64,000 nt of DNA from Macropodus opercularis (lineage: Eukaryota; Chordata; Actinopteri; Anabantiformes; Osphronemidae), in contig CM061091.1 of the NCBI GenBank assembly GCA_030770545.1, positions 6,566,501 to 6,630,500 on the forward strand, written 5' to 3'. The position numbers were made by a program, and so were the translations under genes. Positions 41,901-53,520 of the stretch are shown here, in pieces. Position 1 is the stretch's first letter, and every line of letters starts with the position of its first letter. The notes beneath the pieces were generated by a model, which was not told the origin of the DNA, did not search any database, and was given only the letters and a program-made list of their open reading frames with translations.

Positions 41901-44900
41901 TGAGTCTTGTGTTGTGAACCATAATTAAATTTACTGGAACTAAATAAAGAAGCAGTGATTTCTGAGGTTAAAGTAAGCACCACCCGTATGCTTACATCTG
42001 GGTGCGTGTGTGGTGGATTTATGTGTCTTGGTATGAGTCAATATTAACCAGTGCCTATGTGTTTATATACATACAAGTTAGTTTCCTCTCCCAGGCCACC
42101 TTTCCTCTTCACATTCAGTCCTTCCGTCAATTACATCACACAGACCCCATTGATTCTCATAGATTTATTGATGTGATTTGGGTCAGAGTTCACAATGACT
42201 AAAGTGGGGTTTGAGTGACATCTTGTATCCGAGCCTTGACTAAAACTCTCTTGCTGTCTCAATGGAAACTCTTAAGTATATGTAACTCTTTTCTATCCTG
42301 TCCACTAGTACTGTTCCCTAATGAATCTTTATGTATTTTTAATGTTAGTGGGATGTTGTGAGGTGTTGCTCCACTGGCTCTATCTAATGGATGCTGCTGC
42401 TCTTAGCTTCTTATTGATCCTCAGTGCTGCTATACCATCACTATGCGGTCAGCATACATAATATTGCATGTTAGCGTTATAGTCTGTTCTTATGAGATGG
42501 AGAACAATCCAGAGCCGTGACTGGACATATTTGCAGAGCCGCTTATCCAATTATACTCAGCATAAACATGTTTTGCACAATTTTGCGAGCCAGTTATCTC
42601 ATTAAATTCCCTGTAATGCACCTAAGTAAAAAGGTTGTCAAGCAGATTGTGTAGATGTAATGTGAACAAGAATGTTGGTTAGAAGTAGGTTCTTTGGCCG
42701 TGTGTTATGTATGTATCTAGGTTTCAAGTGTCATGCCTGGTTTCTACAGTACATGTGTGAATGAACATGAAGGACTTTGCACAGTATAGTCAGTGTGGCA
42801 GCATCGCCATGGATAAAATAAGAAGCTGCTCTATGTGACTGTGGATCCTAACGCAGTCAAACCGAAACTGCCAAACACAAAAGTGGTATTTTCCAAATGT
42901 ATGAAATTTGTTTATATATTATATGTTTGCATATTGCCTCCAGCGCTGTGCTTGTAAACGCATTTTACAGTTTCCTGCCTTTACTATAAACCTCCAAAAA
43001 ACTGATTTTTTTTTGTGGACACAAATGTTTTCATTTATTCATTCAGGTTCTGTAATGATTGAGTTTTCAGGTATACTTTTTATTCTTGTTGTGGGAATAT
43101 TAATCAGTCATTTGAGTTGAATGTGTTTATGTGGCATCGTTCTTTAAATTGTCTGTGTTTTTCCCTTACAGGTACATGAAATACCTATACCCGTATGAGT
43201 GCGAGAGGAAAGGCCTGAGCTCCCCTGGTGAGCTTCAGGCTGCCATTGACAGTAACCGACGCGAGGGTCGTCGTCCAAGCTACAGCAGCAGCCTCTTCAG
43301 ATTCTCCCCCTCACCCAGCACAGCTCCCCACATCCTCTCCCCTCCGAAGAGGCCCTTTTCAGCTCTGGGGGCCGGGACCTCAGGTGCTCTCAACGGCTTA
43401 CAGGCCTCACCTGGGCCCTCTCTGAAGAAAGGTACACACCTCATAGCATTGCAGACACATTCTGAGACTTCTGAGTGTTTGAGATAACCCTCTGTGTATC
43501 TAGCTCTAAGAAATGTGAAAAATAGGCTGTCAATATGCAGGGGTTTGGTCTCGAAAACATGCCTGCAGCAAGCAAACAGTGCTAAGATAAATAAATATGT
43601 GCGTATCACTATGAAGGGTGTTAAACAGCCTAGTCTGCTCAGAAACCCTTTTTTGGATTGATGGTTATAGAAAAATAGGCAAACATTTACTTTAAATTCA
43701 ATAGCCTCATATAATGACTGTAGCGCCTGTTACAGACTTTAGAGTATTTACAGGGGGACCCTGCCATCTGCTGCAAGTTCGAAGTATTACATTTATTTAT
43801 ACCAGGCTATATATATATGGTTAGAAATGAGTTGTGGTTTAAATGAATTACTGATGCCAGAGGATTTGAAAGACATTATAGGTAAACTTAAGGGTAAATG
43901 TTATCTGTGATGTCTGTGTAATGCATTCTCACAATGACTCACCTCTCTGCCCTCCTCTAATATCACACCCTTAGTGTTTATGTTTGCAGTTCTAGAGCTT
44001 TTGTGAGTGTGTGTGCGCATAACTGCGTGTCTACTCTGTCCAGGTGTTTAGTAGTTCATGTGTGAGCCAGTTTTGCCTCCGGCTGCTGTGATCCCCCACC
44101 TTTATTACTCATTAATAACATGGCTCCCACCCTGTTGGGACACATGAACTTTGAAGCTTTCCATCTGCATCAGCAGCATAGTGCTGATAACTGTCATTAT
44201 ACTGCCGTCAAGTTACTTTGGCTTGACTGGAATGTTCTGGGACCTGAGAGTATCAACTGTTTGACTAGTGTAATACCCTATACTTCACCTGTCATTAGCT
44301 TTATGTGTTTGCGTAGCATGAAAACTAATTTGACTGTTTAAAGGACTTTCACAAGGGTTTAGCAGCTAAAAAACATATTTATTTTTCATTAGAAATGAAT
44401 GACTAAATGCTCAAAGCATAAGTTACTTCACAACATGTTTGTTTTTAATTTTTTCAGTTTGTTGTTTGTAAAACTTAAATCTAGATTCTGACTTACATGT
44501 ACGGTCATTAGAGCAAGAGTAAGGATGATCTCACAGGGCCCACCGTCATTCACATTCACCAAATGCCTATATTTTTTCAGCTTGAATAATTAGCTGAAAG
44601 TTTTTTCTGTTCTAGAAGACCTCACCCTGCCCATCATGGCGGCAAGACCTTCCATGGCACTGACCCTGGGTCAGCAGCAGGTTGCTGGTTTGGCAAGAGC
44701 TGCAACGCTGGAACAGCTGAGAGAAAAACTGGAAACCAGTGGCGGAGGAGAGGGACCTGAAAGAAAGATAGCTCGCTTGGCAGAAGAGCAGCAACGCCTA
44801 ATGCAACAGGCTTTCCAGCACAACCTGCTGGCTATGGCTTCCCAAATGCCTATGAACCTGCGCCTAGGAGCCCCCCCTATCACCACCAGAGGTCAGTCTC

Positions 44901-45685
44901 ACCGAGTCATATGTGTTAGGCAAGTTGCCTGCACTAAAGGTGACCAGAATACTGTGTGTTACTGCAGGTTTTTGCGTGTATAGGTGGATTTATTGTAACT
45001 AATTTCTTCAGGGCAGAGAAATTTGTTCCACAATTACCTGAGAAATGCCAAGCATATACCTTCAAATCTCACCAGTGATAATATGTGCAACTATCATAAC
45101 ACTCCACAGTTAAAGTGGAATCAAACGTCCCCAAATTAATGCAATTTATTTATATGTACTAAATGAAATACTATTTTTTTGCTTACATAAGCCAACTTTC
45201 AGTGTAATTTCCAACTGGAAGCCACGGTGCACCATAACATCTTAATAATTGTTTTCTGGATGTTAATGTAGTGATTTTTGGATAACTGAAATAATATGGT
45301 TATGTTATGTTTTATTTTGCTTTTTCAGATGAGAAGCAGCAGGACATGTCTCTAAGCATCTCAACCAATGGAAATGCCAGCATCACTGTCTCGGTAGAGG
45401 TTAATGGCACAGTCTACTCAGGTGTGTATGGGAGAGCTGACGTGGTAAAACTTGTCCTTTTAACCAGTCTGATCTGATCTGAACAGTAATCTCATTTCCC
45501 ATTTTCTGGCAGGAACCTTGTTTGCCCAGAAGTCTGCTGCCGCGTCGGCCTCCCCCGCTGGAACCAGTTCTAGCTATGGCTTCTCTGCACCGCAGGCTCA
45601 GACCCTCAGCCCCACATCCTCCTCCTCCTCCACCTCTTCCAAAGGTCCCAGCTCAGCTGAGCCGGCTCCCAACGGGTCGCCCTAA
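9074..45685 (+). CDS. arid3b: AT-rich interactive domain protein 3B (complete, 9 coding exons)
   Basis: Nuclear DNA-binding transcription factor of the ARID3/Bright family. Coding exons: 9074-9109, 9915-10547, 26514-26588, 27265-27337, 41624-41807, 43172-43431, 44616-44891, 45329-45421, 45513-45685; phases close to 600 residues plus TAA. Layout: Gln-rich helical N-terminus (about 32-80), acidic run (111-144), a VKQE SUMO-type motif (190-193), ARID about 249-345 including LYELDSDPKRKEFLDDLF, NRIPIMAKQVLDLYMLY, TEKGGLVEVINKK and SAAFTLRTQYMKYLYPYEC, then NRREGRR, and a bipartite REKLES domain (REKLE at 456-460; beta part about 523-550 ending GTLFAQK). The 25-residue exon 3 (WADDAD...SRDFAK) is the ARID3B-type insert absent from ARID3A and ARID3C, and the cox5a-fam219b linkage agrees. 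The start at 9074 has a strong context (G at -3 and +4); Met15 in exon 2 is an alternative. Confidence 0.95.
9110..9914 (+). other. arid3b: arid3b intron 1
   Basis: Donor ATG|GTGAGT and acceptor CTACAG frame this intron. A long open frame runs into exon 2 from about 9768 but has no family similarity before the acceptor, so I read it as intronic. Confidence 0.7.
13273..13345 (+). repeat. possible fish SINE/LINE tail remnant
   Basis: ACATTTACATTTCATGCAGC and GGCTTTTATCCAAAG resemble the conserved tail found in several teleost SINEs (CATTTAGCAGACGC-TTTTATCCAAAG type). The head of an element is not visible. Confidence 0.35.
17040..17480. promoter_or_regulatory. candidate conserved non-coding element in arid3b intron 2
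   Basis: Contains two perfect POU octamers ATGCAAAT (17225-17232 and 17277-17284) 52 bp apart, with TTTAATTG and ATTTAAAT words between them. The stretch lacks simple repeats, apart from a poly-T run, and lacks coding potential. Confidence 0.3.
21940..22420. promoter_or_regulatory. candidate conserved non-coding element in arid3b intron 2
   Basis: Non-repetitive stretch rich in homeobox-like and paired CCATGG words (near 22106 and 22120), with GATAA-type words. It has the look of a vertebrate enhancer, but this is a judgement of texture, not a measured conservation. Confidence 0.25.
29891..29936. repeat. (GT)n microsatellite
   Basis: About 46 bp of GT/CGTG repeats with one interruption, in arid3b intron 4. 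Confidence 0.9.
38082..38195. promoter_or_regulatory. candidate enhancer: two CREs and a DR1
   Basis: Perfect palindromic CREs TGACGTCA at 38082-38089 and 38112-38119 are 30 bp apart, about three helical turns. They sit in a rough inverted repeat (CAGTG inside the left one, CACTG inside the right one). A DR1 nuclear-receptor site, AGGTCA-G-GGGTCA, follows at 38183-38195. Function is inferred. Confidence 0.45.
38441..38460. repeat. (TTG)n microsatellite
   Basis: Nearly seven TTG units in arid3b intron 4. Confidence 0.9.
41808..44615 (+). other. arid3b: arid3b introns 5 and 6 around exon 6
   Basis: Intron 5 is 41808-43171 and intron 6 is 43432-44615, flanking exon 6. I see no repeat, RNA or extra exon in them. 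Intron 3 (26589-27264), intron 7 (44892-45328) and intron 8 (45422-45512, only 91 bp) are likewise empty. Confidence 0.6.
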
Positions 45686-48600
45686 CTCAGGCTGCCCTTT
45701 GTACCTGCTTCCCAGGCCTCTCTTTCACAGGGGGACCCAGCATGAATATACAGTACAATGAGAAACCAATAAGAATAACAAACTGTTGCACAACAAATAC
45801 CTCATCAACCCTGTCAACCTCTTGGCTGTCTAATCATGAACACAGAGCCCGAGAATATTAAATGACAACACGTGCCCAAACGCACAGCTATGCATTTTTT
45901 CCAGAATTTACACACAGACATACTACAAACACACACACAATCATACATTCAAATACACACATATACACTAGTTAATCATAGTGTACATGCTAACACAATC
46001 AACTCAGCCAAAACCCACTGACAGGTGTAGTCATAACTGAACTTGAAAAGTTTTATCTTAGGATTTTTTGTTTGTTTGTTGCCATTTTGTTGGGTTTTTG
46101 ATTTTTGTTTTCCTTCTTTCTCTCTCTTTTTACATACCTCAAATCAAGTAACCTGCAGTGGTGTCTTTACCTCAGGAGCTGTAGTATATTTAACCTGAAT
46201 CAGTTTTATTTTTGTATTCTTTTTGACCTATTTGCAATCAGGGGATGTCAGGTAACTCTCACCAGGGGAACTTTGTGTACAGAGCACCAGCCTGACAGTG
46301 AAGTTCAGGTTTCTTTTTTCTAACATGCTGTAGCCTCTCGCTGGAATAAAACTGGTGAATGATCAGATGATGCTGTAGATCAGCACATTAAATACCTCTT
46401 TTCATAACTCTGGCCTTAGTTTAGATCAAAGGAAGTTCATTAAAAAGCTTGAAACTTTAGATTGCATCTCTTGCAGAAGCTGTCTTTAAACAATTGGTGC
46501 GCACAGTTGGGGGAAATAGCAACTCCTACTCGCTTACAGGAGACCCTGAGCTCCTCTGTCCTACTTGCTCCTGTCTATGTTACAGAGTGGTAGTGGTGAG
46601 GCATTCTCTGTGTGTTGTCTCTGGCTTCGCTTATGCTTCTTTGCTCCAGCTGCAGCCACAGACATGAATTTCAACCTGACGGTGTCTTTGTCAGCCTGTA
46701 TCTCTTACAATTCATATCTGCCTCTCTGCTCTGGAGGGCGACTCTCTCAGGAAGCAGTGTGACGACTGCAAGAAGTCACTGTTAGGTTATACAAAGGATT
46801 CATACGTGAAGAATGCACAAGTCTACATGACTGTTTCAAGAATACCTCATCAGACTCTCTAAGGAGAGCTACACTACATACCTCATACGGCTGCAAAGCC
46901 ATCAAGACTTGACGCCCCAAGCCGCGATGGAAATCCTCCTGAATTGAAAGTGACACGTTGCTGGTGGTTTGTGGGGACAAACAGAAGTGCGATGGGCTTA
47001 CTGTCTCTCTCCTATATTTTCCTATCGAACTTGTTTTATGCTTGCTTCTATTTTCTTGCTTTCTAAAGTTCTTGTCTGAGAATAATATATCCATTTTTAT
47101 CAGGGAAGAGGAAACGTTTGTTGCTGACGCGTGTTTTAGACATTTATAGGCTCGTTAACAGGTTTCCGGGGCCAGGAAATGTAAAAGAAGACCACATTTA
47201 ACTTCAATTTGACTGTGAACCTCAAGTCAACAGCTAACATCTTCAACGTATTCACCACAGTGGTAAAATGATATGCATGTGTACAATCATGTAACCAGCA
47301 GTTTGACACCCTTAAACCTCTGGTTATTGCACAGCTAGACACCAAAGACTGGTCTCTCCTCTTCTACAATCCTGTTCACACATGCTATAGTGCACGCTGT
47401 GGTAGTTTGAGGTCTGTTTTTTTTTTTTTTTTATCCCTTTTTAAATGCAAAATGATTACATCTTATCTCACTTAATCTGATTTTGACTTTTCCCCCTAAA
47501 TGAAGTAAAATATTTTTAATCTAAATTGATATCTAGTCCCTGCTTTTGAATTTTATGGCATGGTTTGTTTATTGAAAATTTGTAAAGGAAATAAGTACAT
47601 TTTGAACCAAATCTCAAACTCTGATTAAGCAACACATACAAATGTATGTTTTTGTGGAATATAAGCAGTCAAATAGATGTGTTATGTGTAGGAGTAGCCC
47701 ATCGGCTGTGTCTTATTCAAGCTTTTAACTTTCACTGTGTTTTTAAAGCCCTACTGTGACACCCAGTACAGCTAATCTGTACCCACCCCACAAATCTGAT
47801 GATGAATATCCAGAAACCGTTGTATGGTATTATTCTCCTTTCAAATCTTTCGCGTTGTGAACTATCATAAAGCATGAACATCCGTTTTTGAGCTGTGTCC
47901 GTGTTGAATGTGGGGCATTTGAACTGTTGGGAACCTCTAAGCCCAGTGCGATCTGAAGTGGGCAGCCTTGTTGCTTTTATTACAGCCTATACTTTTTTGC
48001 AATACAGATCACAGGTCGCTACTGTCAGTCCTTCACCACCCTTTATTACACTCAACTGTATTTTTTGAAGATGAGAACTGTAGATGCTGCCTTAAAATAG
48101 TTGCTGGTGAGATCCTGTCAGTGTAGGTTTTCCAGCTGACTGGGAAAATTATTCTTTGAGTTTAATCTGTTGGAGACCAATCAGTTATTTTTTGGGGGAG
48201 GGGGGTAGTTTAATCAGACGTTAGACACGAGTTGTCAACAGAACGTTTTGCTATTTATTTGTGTTGATTTTCCTAGTGGGCCTTGTTTTACTGACAGTTG
48301 AACCTCAGACCTTTAGACTGCGCTACTAAAACCTTTTCTCGTGTTTTATCTGTTCAGCCTGGGCAGGTTGCTTCACTGTCTCTGCGTGTTTGTGTGTGTA
48401 TGCAGGTTCAGTATATTCAGTATGCAGTTCCAGTACCATTGTAATAACATTAGGGATGCTGCAGGTGGCGCCACTGCAGTGTCAAGTTCTGAAACCTGTA
48501 CAGCATGGGAGAAGTTCTCCTGAGCATGATCTTTAGGGAATAGAAATTGCTGAGTGTTGGTTATGTACTTCTCCTGTCTGATCTCTGGGCTTTAAACTAC

Positions 48601-48756
48601 CAACCCTCTCGTCCCTCTGCTAACCTCCAGGCTACCATCTGACATGCTGTGTGAATGGCCATATATCATGTGGTGGGCCTGTAGGCCTGCATCTGTGTAT
48701 GTGCGTGTGTGTGTGTATTAGAGAACCCTTCTCCAGCCTCAACTCATCATACTACA

Positions 48757-48767
48757 ATACCTCAGGG
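48757..48767 (+). promoter_or_regulatory. arid3b: overlapping let-7/miR-202-3p and miR-125 seed matches
   Basis: ATACCTCA (48757-48764) matches let-7 positions 2-7 plus A1 and miR-202-3p positions 2-8 plus A1. CTCAGGG (48761-48767) matches miR-125 positions 2-8. The two share four bases, so the two miRNAs could not bind this copy at once. This is a seed-match prediction only. Confidence 0.45.
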
Positions 48768-49135
48768 CAGTGAGCTGCAGTCACGTTTCAGCTTAATGCT
48801 GAAACATAAAGAGACCGTGGATGCTGCCGTCACTTTGCTGCTTGCTACTTTGACTTGGTGTTGCGTTGTTGGATTTTTATTGTCAGTAGCCGCAGATAAG
48901 GTTTTCTCACTCAGGAAGCTGTGAAGATGGAAGTCTGTAGAACCTTTTGTCTCTCAGATGATCTTGGACTTAACTCAGTTTGAAATAAAGAAAAAAAACT
49001 AACCTGTACTATGTAAATACAGGCGCATATGCAAGTGGTTATTGAATACCTCATTTATCAATTTTATGTTGTTTTTTTCTGGCCTGTACAATGCTCCGTA
49101 TATTAATTCTGTGGGGTTTGTGCATATTTTTGTAC

Positions 49136-49162
49136 TGTTGTTGTTATTATTATTATTATTAT
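49136..49162. repeat. (TTG)n(TTA)n microsatellite
   Basis: Short compound trinucleotide repeat in the distal arid3b 3'UTR. Confidence 0.85.
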
Positions 49163-49395
49163 AGACATGACAATAATGATATTACTGATAATATAAGTTT
49201 TCTTTGATTACAGCAAACTAAAAATGGGACAAAACACATGAATGCTTGTTAAAACTGGTTTGTGCTGATTGTATTTAAGTGGAGCACTTTTCCAAAGTGG
49301 TTTTCACACATTCAGTTTTGTTCATATTAGTAATATAAAGACATGGTTCTCAGGGCTTTAAACTTGTATGTCACGATAAAGTTTTACTTTATATC

Positions 49396-52300
49396 TTATT
49401 TCTGTGTGTGTTTATTCTCTGACTATATGAGACCTTAATACTCTCAGACCTCAAACATTTGACCTATCGGGTGTTTTTGAAAGAGCCCAACAATACACTG
49501 CAAAACTTGAGAATCTATACCAGCTGCCTTGGTGTGTGTCACGTGCCATATCACTATCTCCATCATGCCTCACACATGAGGCAATATGCTTCAGATCCTA
49601 CAGAAAAATTATGCATCATTATATATAATATAAATAAAAAAAGGCATTTCCCCCCATTACATTTATATTACATTACATTTCACAGTATAATGTATATTGC
49701 TGCAAACTGAAGGAAGCATTATAATGTGAAAGCATGTGTAGATCAGTCAGGTTGATACCTACAGTATTCTTACACTGTGGGGGGGAAGAACCACTATCTT
49801 GTAATTTGAAATTAAGTCAGGAGCTTCAGCTTTAACTCACAGAAATTTAAAAAAATCTGTGGCATATTTACATTTTTTTTTTTAGAGATTTTAAAGATCT
49901 TCACATTGTACAGTTCATTACTTAGCTTTTGTCTCATGTTCCATAGGTTGGAAGTGGCAAACCTGCTATGAACTATGAAGACTACACGTGAAAAATAATT
50001 CCAATGAGAGGAGGGATGTTGAAATGGATTTTGGAACTACACATCACTTATCATGAGCAAAAAATAAACAAACGTGTCCTTGTCCTGACCAGTCATTGCC
50101 TGAAATGTGATTATACCCTGCAAGCGCCAGCAAATGCCCAGTATTATGCTGAGTATGCTTTCAGTACCTCAGAACACGTCAGCTATTCTTCCCAAGGTTA
50201 GCTCTTAATAAAGGGAGCTTCATCACCATTGCCTCAGTATTTTACATGAACGTGGTTCAGTTCAATACTTGCAGATTACAGTATGTTGATCCAACACCTG
50301 TTGCCAGAAGCAAGCAAGCAATAATAAATATGCAGGTACAGTAACTGTTACATTTACATGATTTATAGTCAATTTGAATCAATTTAGTGACGTCTGCATG
50401 AAGCAATGGATGCTTCGTCAAACTGGAATTGCATGCTGGTCTGTTGAGCACCTTTATGTCACATACGTTCTGGTCCCGGTGTCGGTTAAAGTATCAGGTT
50501 TCACGTTATTAGCCGAGTTCTCTGCAGCGTCCTCCAGCCTGATAAGTCCCATCTGGCCTTTCTAAAGGTCATTACTACCCAGCCTTGTTTTGTTGCCTTG
50601 TTGCCAACAAGCATTGTTGGGACATTTATATTAACTTATAGGTCAAACAAACAATCTGATGTTCCTTACCATTTCAGTCTGTACAATGCAGGCAGAACCT
50701 TTTGTGTGTTTGGACGGTGAAACATTAAACAGTTAAGACTTAAATGATCCATATACTGATTATTTAATCCTAATTACATTTTCTAGTCTCTGTAATAAAA
50801 GCAGTAGCATCCTGATTAAACATATTCATACAGGTGATACTGCATTGCAGCTATTTTTACATTTTTGAGATAAAGGGCAGATTGGATATTGGCCTGTACT
50901 TAGCTAGAACTTCTAGGTCAAAGTAGTTATTTTTCAGCAAAGGATTAACTACAGTATAACAACCTTAAGCCTCAAGTCTAGTGCAGTCATATTTACAGGG
51001 AAAGGAATTGATCAGTGAGAAACACCCTTAATTATCGTGGACTGACACGAAAAGGGCGTCTGTTCAGCTGAGAAAGCCGTGGCCTGTTTGGACACTAGCC
51101 TGGAGTCTGGCATCTGCATAAACCAGTAGCTCGCTCCAATCAGCTGCTCCATCACTCTGCACAGCTGATAATTCACAGCTGTAGGCAGAACAGAGACGAG
51201 TGTACAGCTGAGGGTTACGGCGATTACATACAACAACACGTCTGTTTCCTCCTCTGCGTCGAAAACCTGATCAAGGTTTAAAAGTGTTTTATGGTCGAGC
51301 CTATGTGAATATTCCTCTCCTCCATCTGAGATCTTTTCTCTCTTGTGGTTCACACAGACAGTCCTGACAGATTTAAACTAAAGTAGGTCTCCCATCCATC
51401 ATCACCACTCTATTCTGTGTTTTGGAGCTCAGGTGCTGCTTCACATGGTCAGAGGGGATGGTCTCTTCTACTAAAATGCCTTGTTGTGTGAAAACTGCCG
51501 TCCTGTAAGTGAAGTGCTGCACAGTGACAGCCTAGCAGTCTATGTTCTTCTCTGCTGTTTTGTGCCCAGGCCGTAACCTTAGCCACAGTGTAATTCTGTT
51601 TTATCACACCGTCAATCTTCTGTCTCTAAAGAGTGTCTAAAGAGAGAATACATACAAGACAAGACATACAAATGCGTTTCGCCCATCACTGACAGTCGAC
51701 AGATGTTTTTGGCAATGATGGTAGTTCAGGTTGTTCAGCCTTATTTTTGACATATCAGATAAATGCATTAAGGACTTCCTCTTGGGATCAGGATGAACTA
51801 TTTATATTTTGGTGGCAAAAGGTCACGGTCACAGTTTGTCCCATTCTTATTAAAGCTCTGTTGTAAACAGCTGGATGGAATTTTATTACGTTGGGCACAA
51901 ATATCCAGTTGGACTCATGCATAAGCTTGTTACAAAAGTCAGGTATTTAAACATACAACTTCATTTTCTTTAACGGATCATCATCAGCATCATTCCAGCT
52001 TTGTTTCCAGTATGTCAGGTAAACACCCGATGGCTGGCAGTAGGTTCAAATTCATCCAAAATATGTGTGAATGACTTTCGTTTTATTAAACGTTATTAAA
52101 AGTTTATTATGCCCATAAAAACAATTCACCTTCTTTTCTCAGCATACATTTTTACATTTTGAATCGTGGTTGATTTTCATGGCATTGGTTGCCTAGTGAT
52201 CGCCTACTTAGTCACTTAAATCCTCACAGGTGCAGCCTAGATTTAGATGTCACACAGTTAAGCTTTTTAATCGGAGATAACCTAAGTGCCGTGAATTAGT

Positions 52301-52725
52301 TTCAAGAGTAGCATAAATGCATCTGTACCTGGAAACATCAATCGCTGGTAAATCACCAGGTGAATAAGCACAACTCTGTAACTGAGTATTTGCTGTATTT
52401 ACTCTATTATATGTGTGCATCGCAGTTGTGCTAAACCCAGCAGATAGCCAGGGCCACTTTCTATAAAGGTTAATTATTTGTATGACTGCACTCCGCTGCT
52501 AATCCAGTGCAGATGTCAGACTGGAAAGATGCAGCAGGTGTTCGCACAACATGGAAAACATGGACAAGTAGCACAAGAGAAACACAAAACAAGAGCAGGA
52601 ATAAGCTGCACAGTCTGAAACATTAGGCTACGGTTGCATGCGATACATTTTCACAGGTACATACACAACTGTAAATTACCATCACTGATATGTCATCAAC
52701 ACGGTTAATTAGAGCAGGCTCTTGA
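49396..52725. other. intergenic, arid3b to gnrhr
   Basis: No supportable gene. A 113-codon minus-strand open frame (51012-51353) starts only at GTG and is open from about 51385; a 52-codon minus frame lies just beyond it. Neither has a recognised family. A diverged fish repeat is at about 51780-51925. Confidence 0.5.
51780..51925 (-). repeat. diverged teleost interspersed repeat
   Basis: Read on the minus strand, this stretch follows a dispersed repeat I know from many fish genomes: GAGTCCAA-TGGATATTTGTG, AATTCCATCCAG, AAGAATGGGACAAAC, GTGACC-GTGACC, CCACCAAAAT, then GTTCATCCT. The match is from memory and the copy is degenerate. The class of element is not certain. Confidence 0.55.
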
Positions 52726-53041
52726 TTGAATTATGCAAATAGCAGCTGTGGTGTGTCTCACGGCTCTTACTCTGGAAGAGACAAACTTAGAAGCTGTCAG
52801 AGTGAAGGCATCAGTGAACTGACGCTCCTGAGACGCGTGGATGCGCACACGGGAGGAGGGGGCACGCGCCGCGCCTCAGAGCTGCTGCTGCAGAGGACCG
52901 GACGCTCTTCACACGGACAAAGTCAGCACTGTCCTCATGACAGACAGACGCTGTAGCAGGGAGATGGAGCTGCAGCGGAATAAAGGGGATTTCACTTTTT
53001 CAGACTGTCCTGACCTGAGAAATACTCCACGACAGCACAGA
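52726..53041 (+). promoter_or_regulatory. probable gnrhr promoter edge and untranslated first exon
   Basis: A POU octamer ATGCAAAT (52733-52740) and CAGCTG E-box (52743-52748) are followed by GC-richer sequence ending in a good donor (CACAGA|GTAAGT, intron from 53042). The partner acceptor TTGTTGAG ends at 53515, five bases before the first coding ATG. A reading frame from ATG 52841 (and in-frame ATG 52937) stays open to the donor. Transcription is inferred. Confidence 0.45.
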
Positions 53042-53520
53042 GTAAGTCTGCTGTGGGGACTGTATTTGTATATTACACTAATCCTTTTTGACAACAGTCA
53101 CTGTGTATAGTAGTATAAAAGGATTTGGTCTTTAGCTATTGTTTAGATCCAAGTTGACGACAGGAGATTTTAAAACTCTTGATTTTCATGTTTGTAATAC
53201 TGAACATGAATATTAGCTTGTATTTATTTTGTTTTGTCTTTATATTATTTCTTTTTGTTTTTATCAGAAAATACTTCTATTGCATCTGTTACTGGGGTTT
53301 AATTAATGTTATTGGTTATCAGGTGTGAGTGTTACTTGCGTGTGATGTTGGTTTCTACCCCAGTGAACATCAACACAGGCTGCTTGTCAGCGTTTATTAG
53401 CCACTGAACCGTTGTTTAGTCTTATGTAAATGCAGCAGATTAATCTTTTACGCCATCTTCACCCATTAGGCTCATGTATTTACTGAATTTTGTCTCCCTT
53501 TGGCTCCTTGTTGAGGCTCC

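Larger units (their letters stand above)
45686..49395 (+). other. arid3b: arid3b 3'UTR, miRNA-site rich, with poly(A) signals
   Basis: Long untranslated tail after TAA. Candidate poly(A) signals are AATAAA at 46345-46350, AATAAA at 48984-48989, and GATAAA near 49375 followed by a TGTGTGTGTTT downstream element, which looks like the distal end. The tail holds seven TACCTCA words (45798, 46135, 46168, 46843, 46879, 48758, 49047), two CTCAGGG words (48761, 49349) and one Pumilio-type TGTAAATA (49012-49019). A 16-T run lies at 47417-47432 and a CA-rich patch near 45910-45970. Confidence 0.6.

Noticed and set aside
51821..51832. GGTCACGGTCAC as a dedicated gnrhr nuclear-receptor element
   Set aside because: Best explained as part of a dispersed fish repeat; kept only as a low-interest note.
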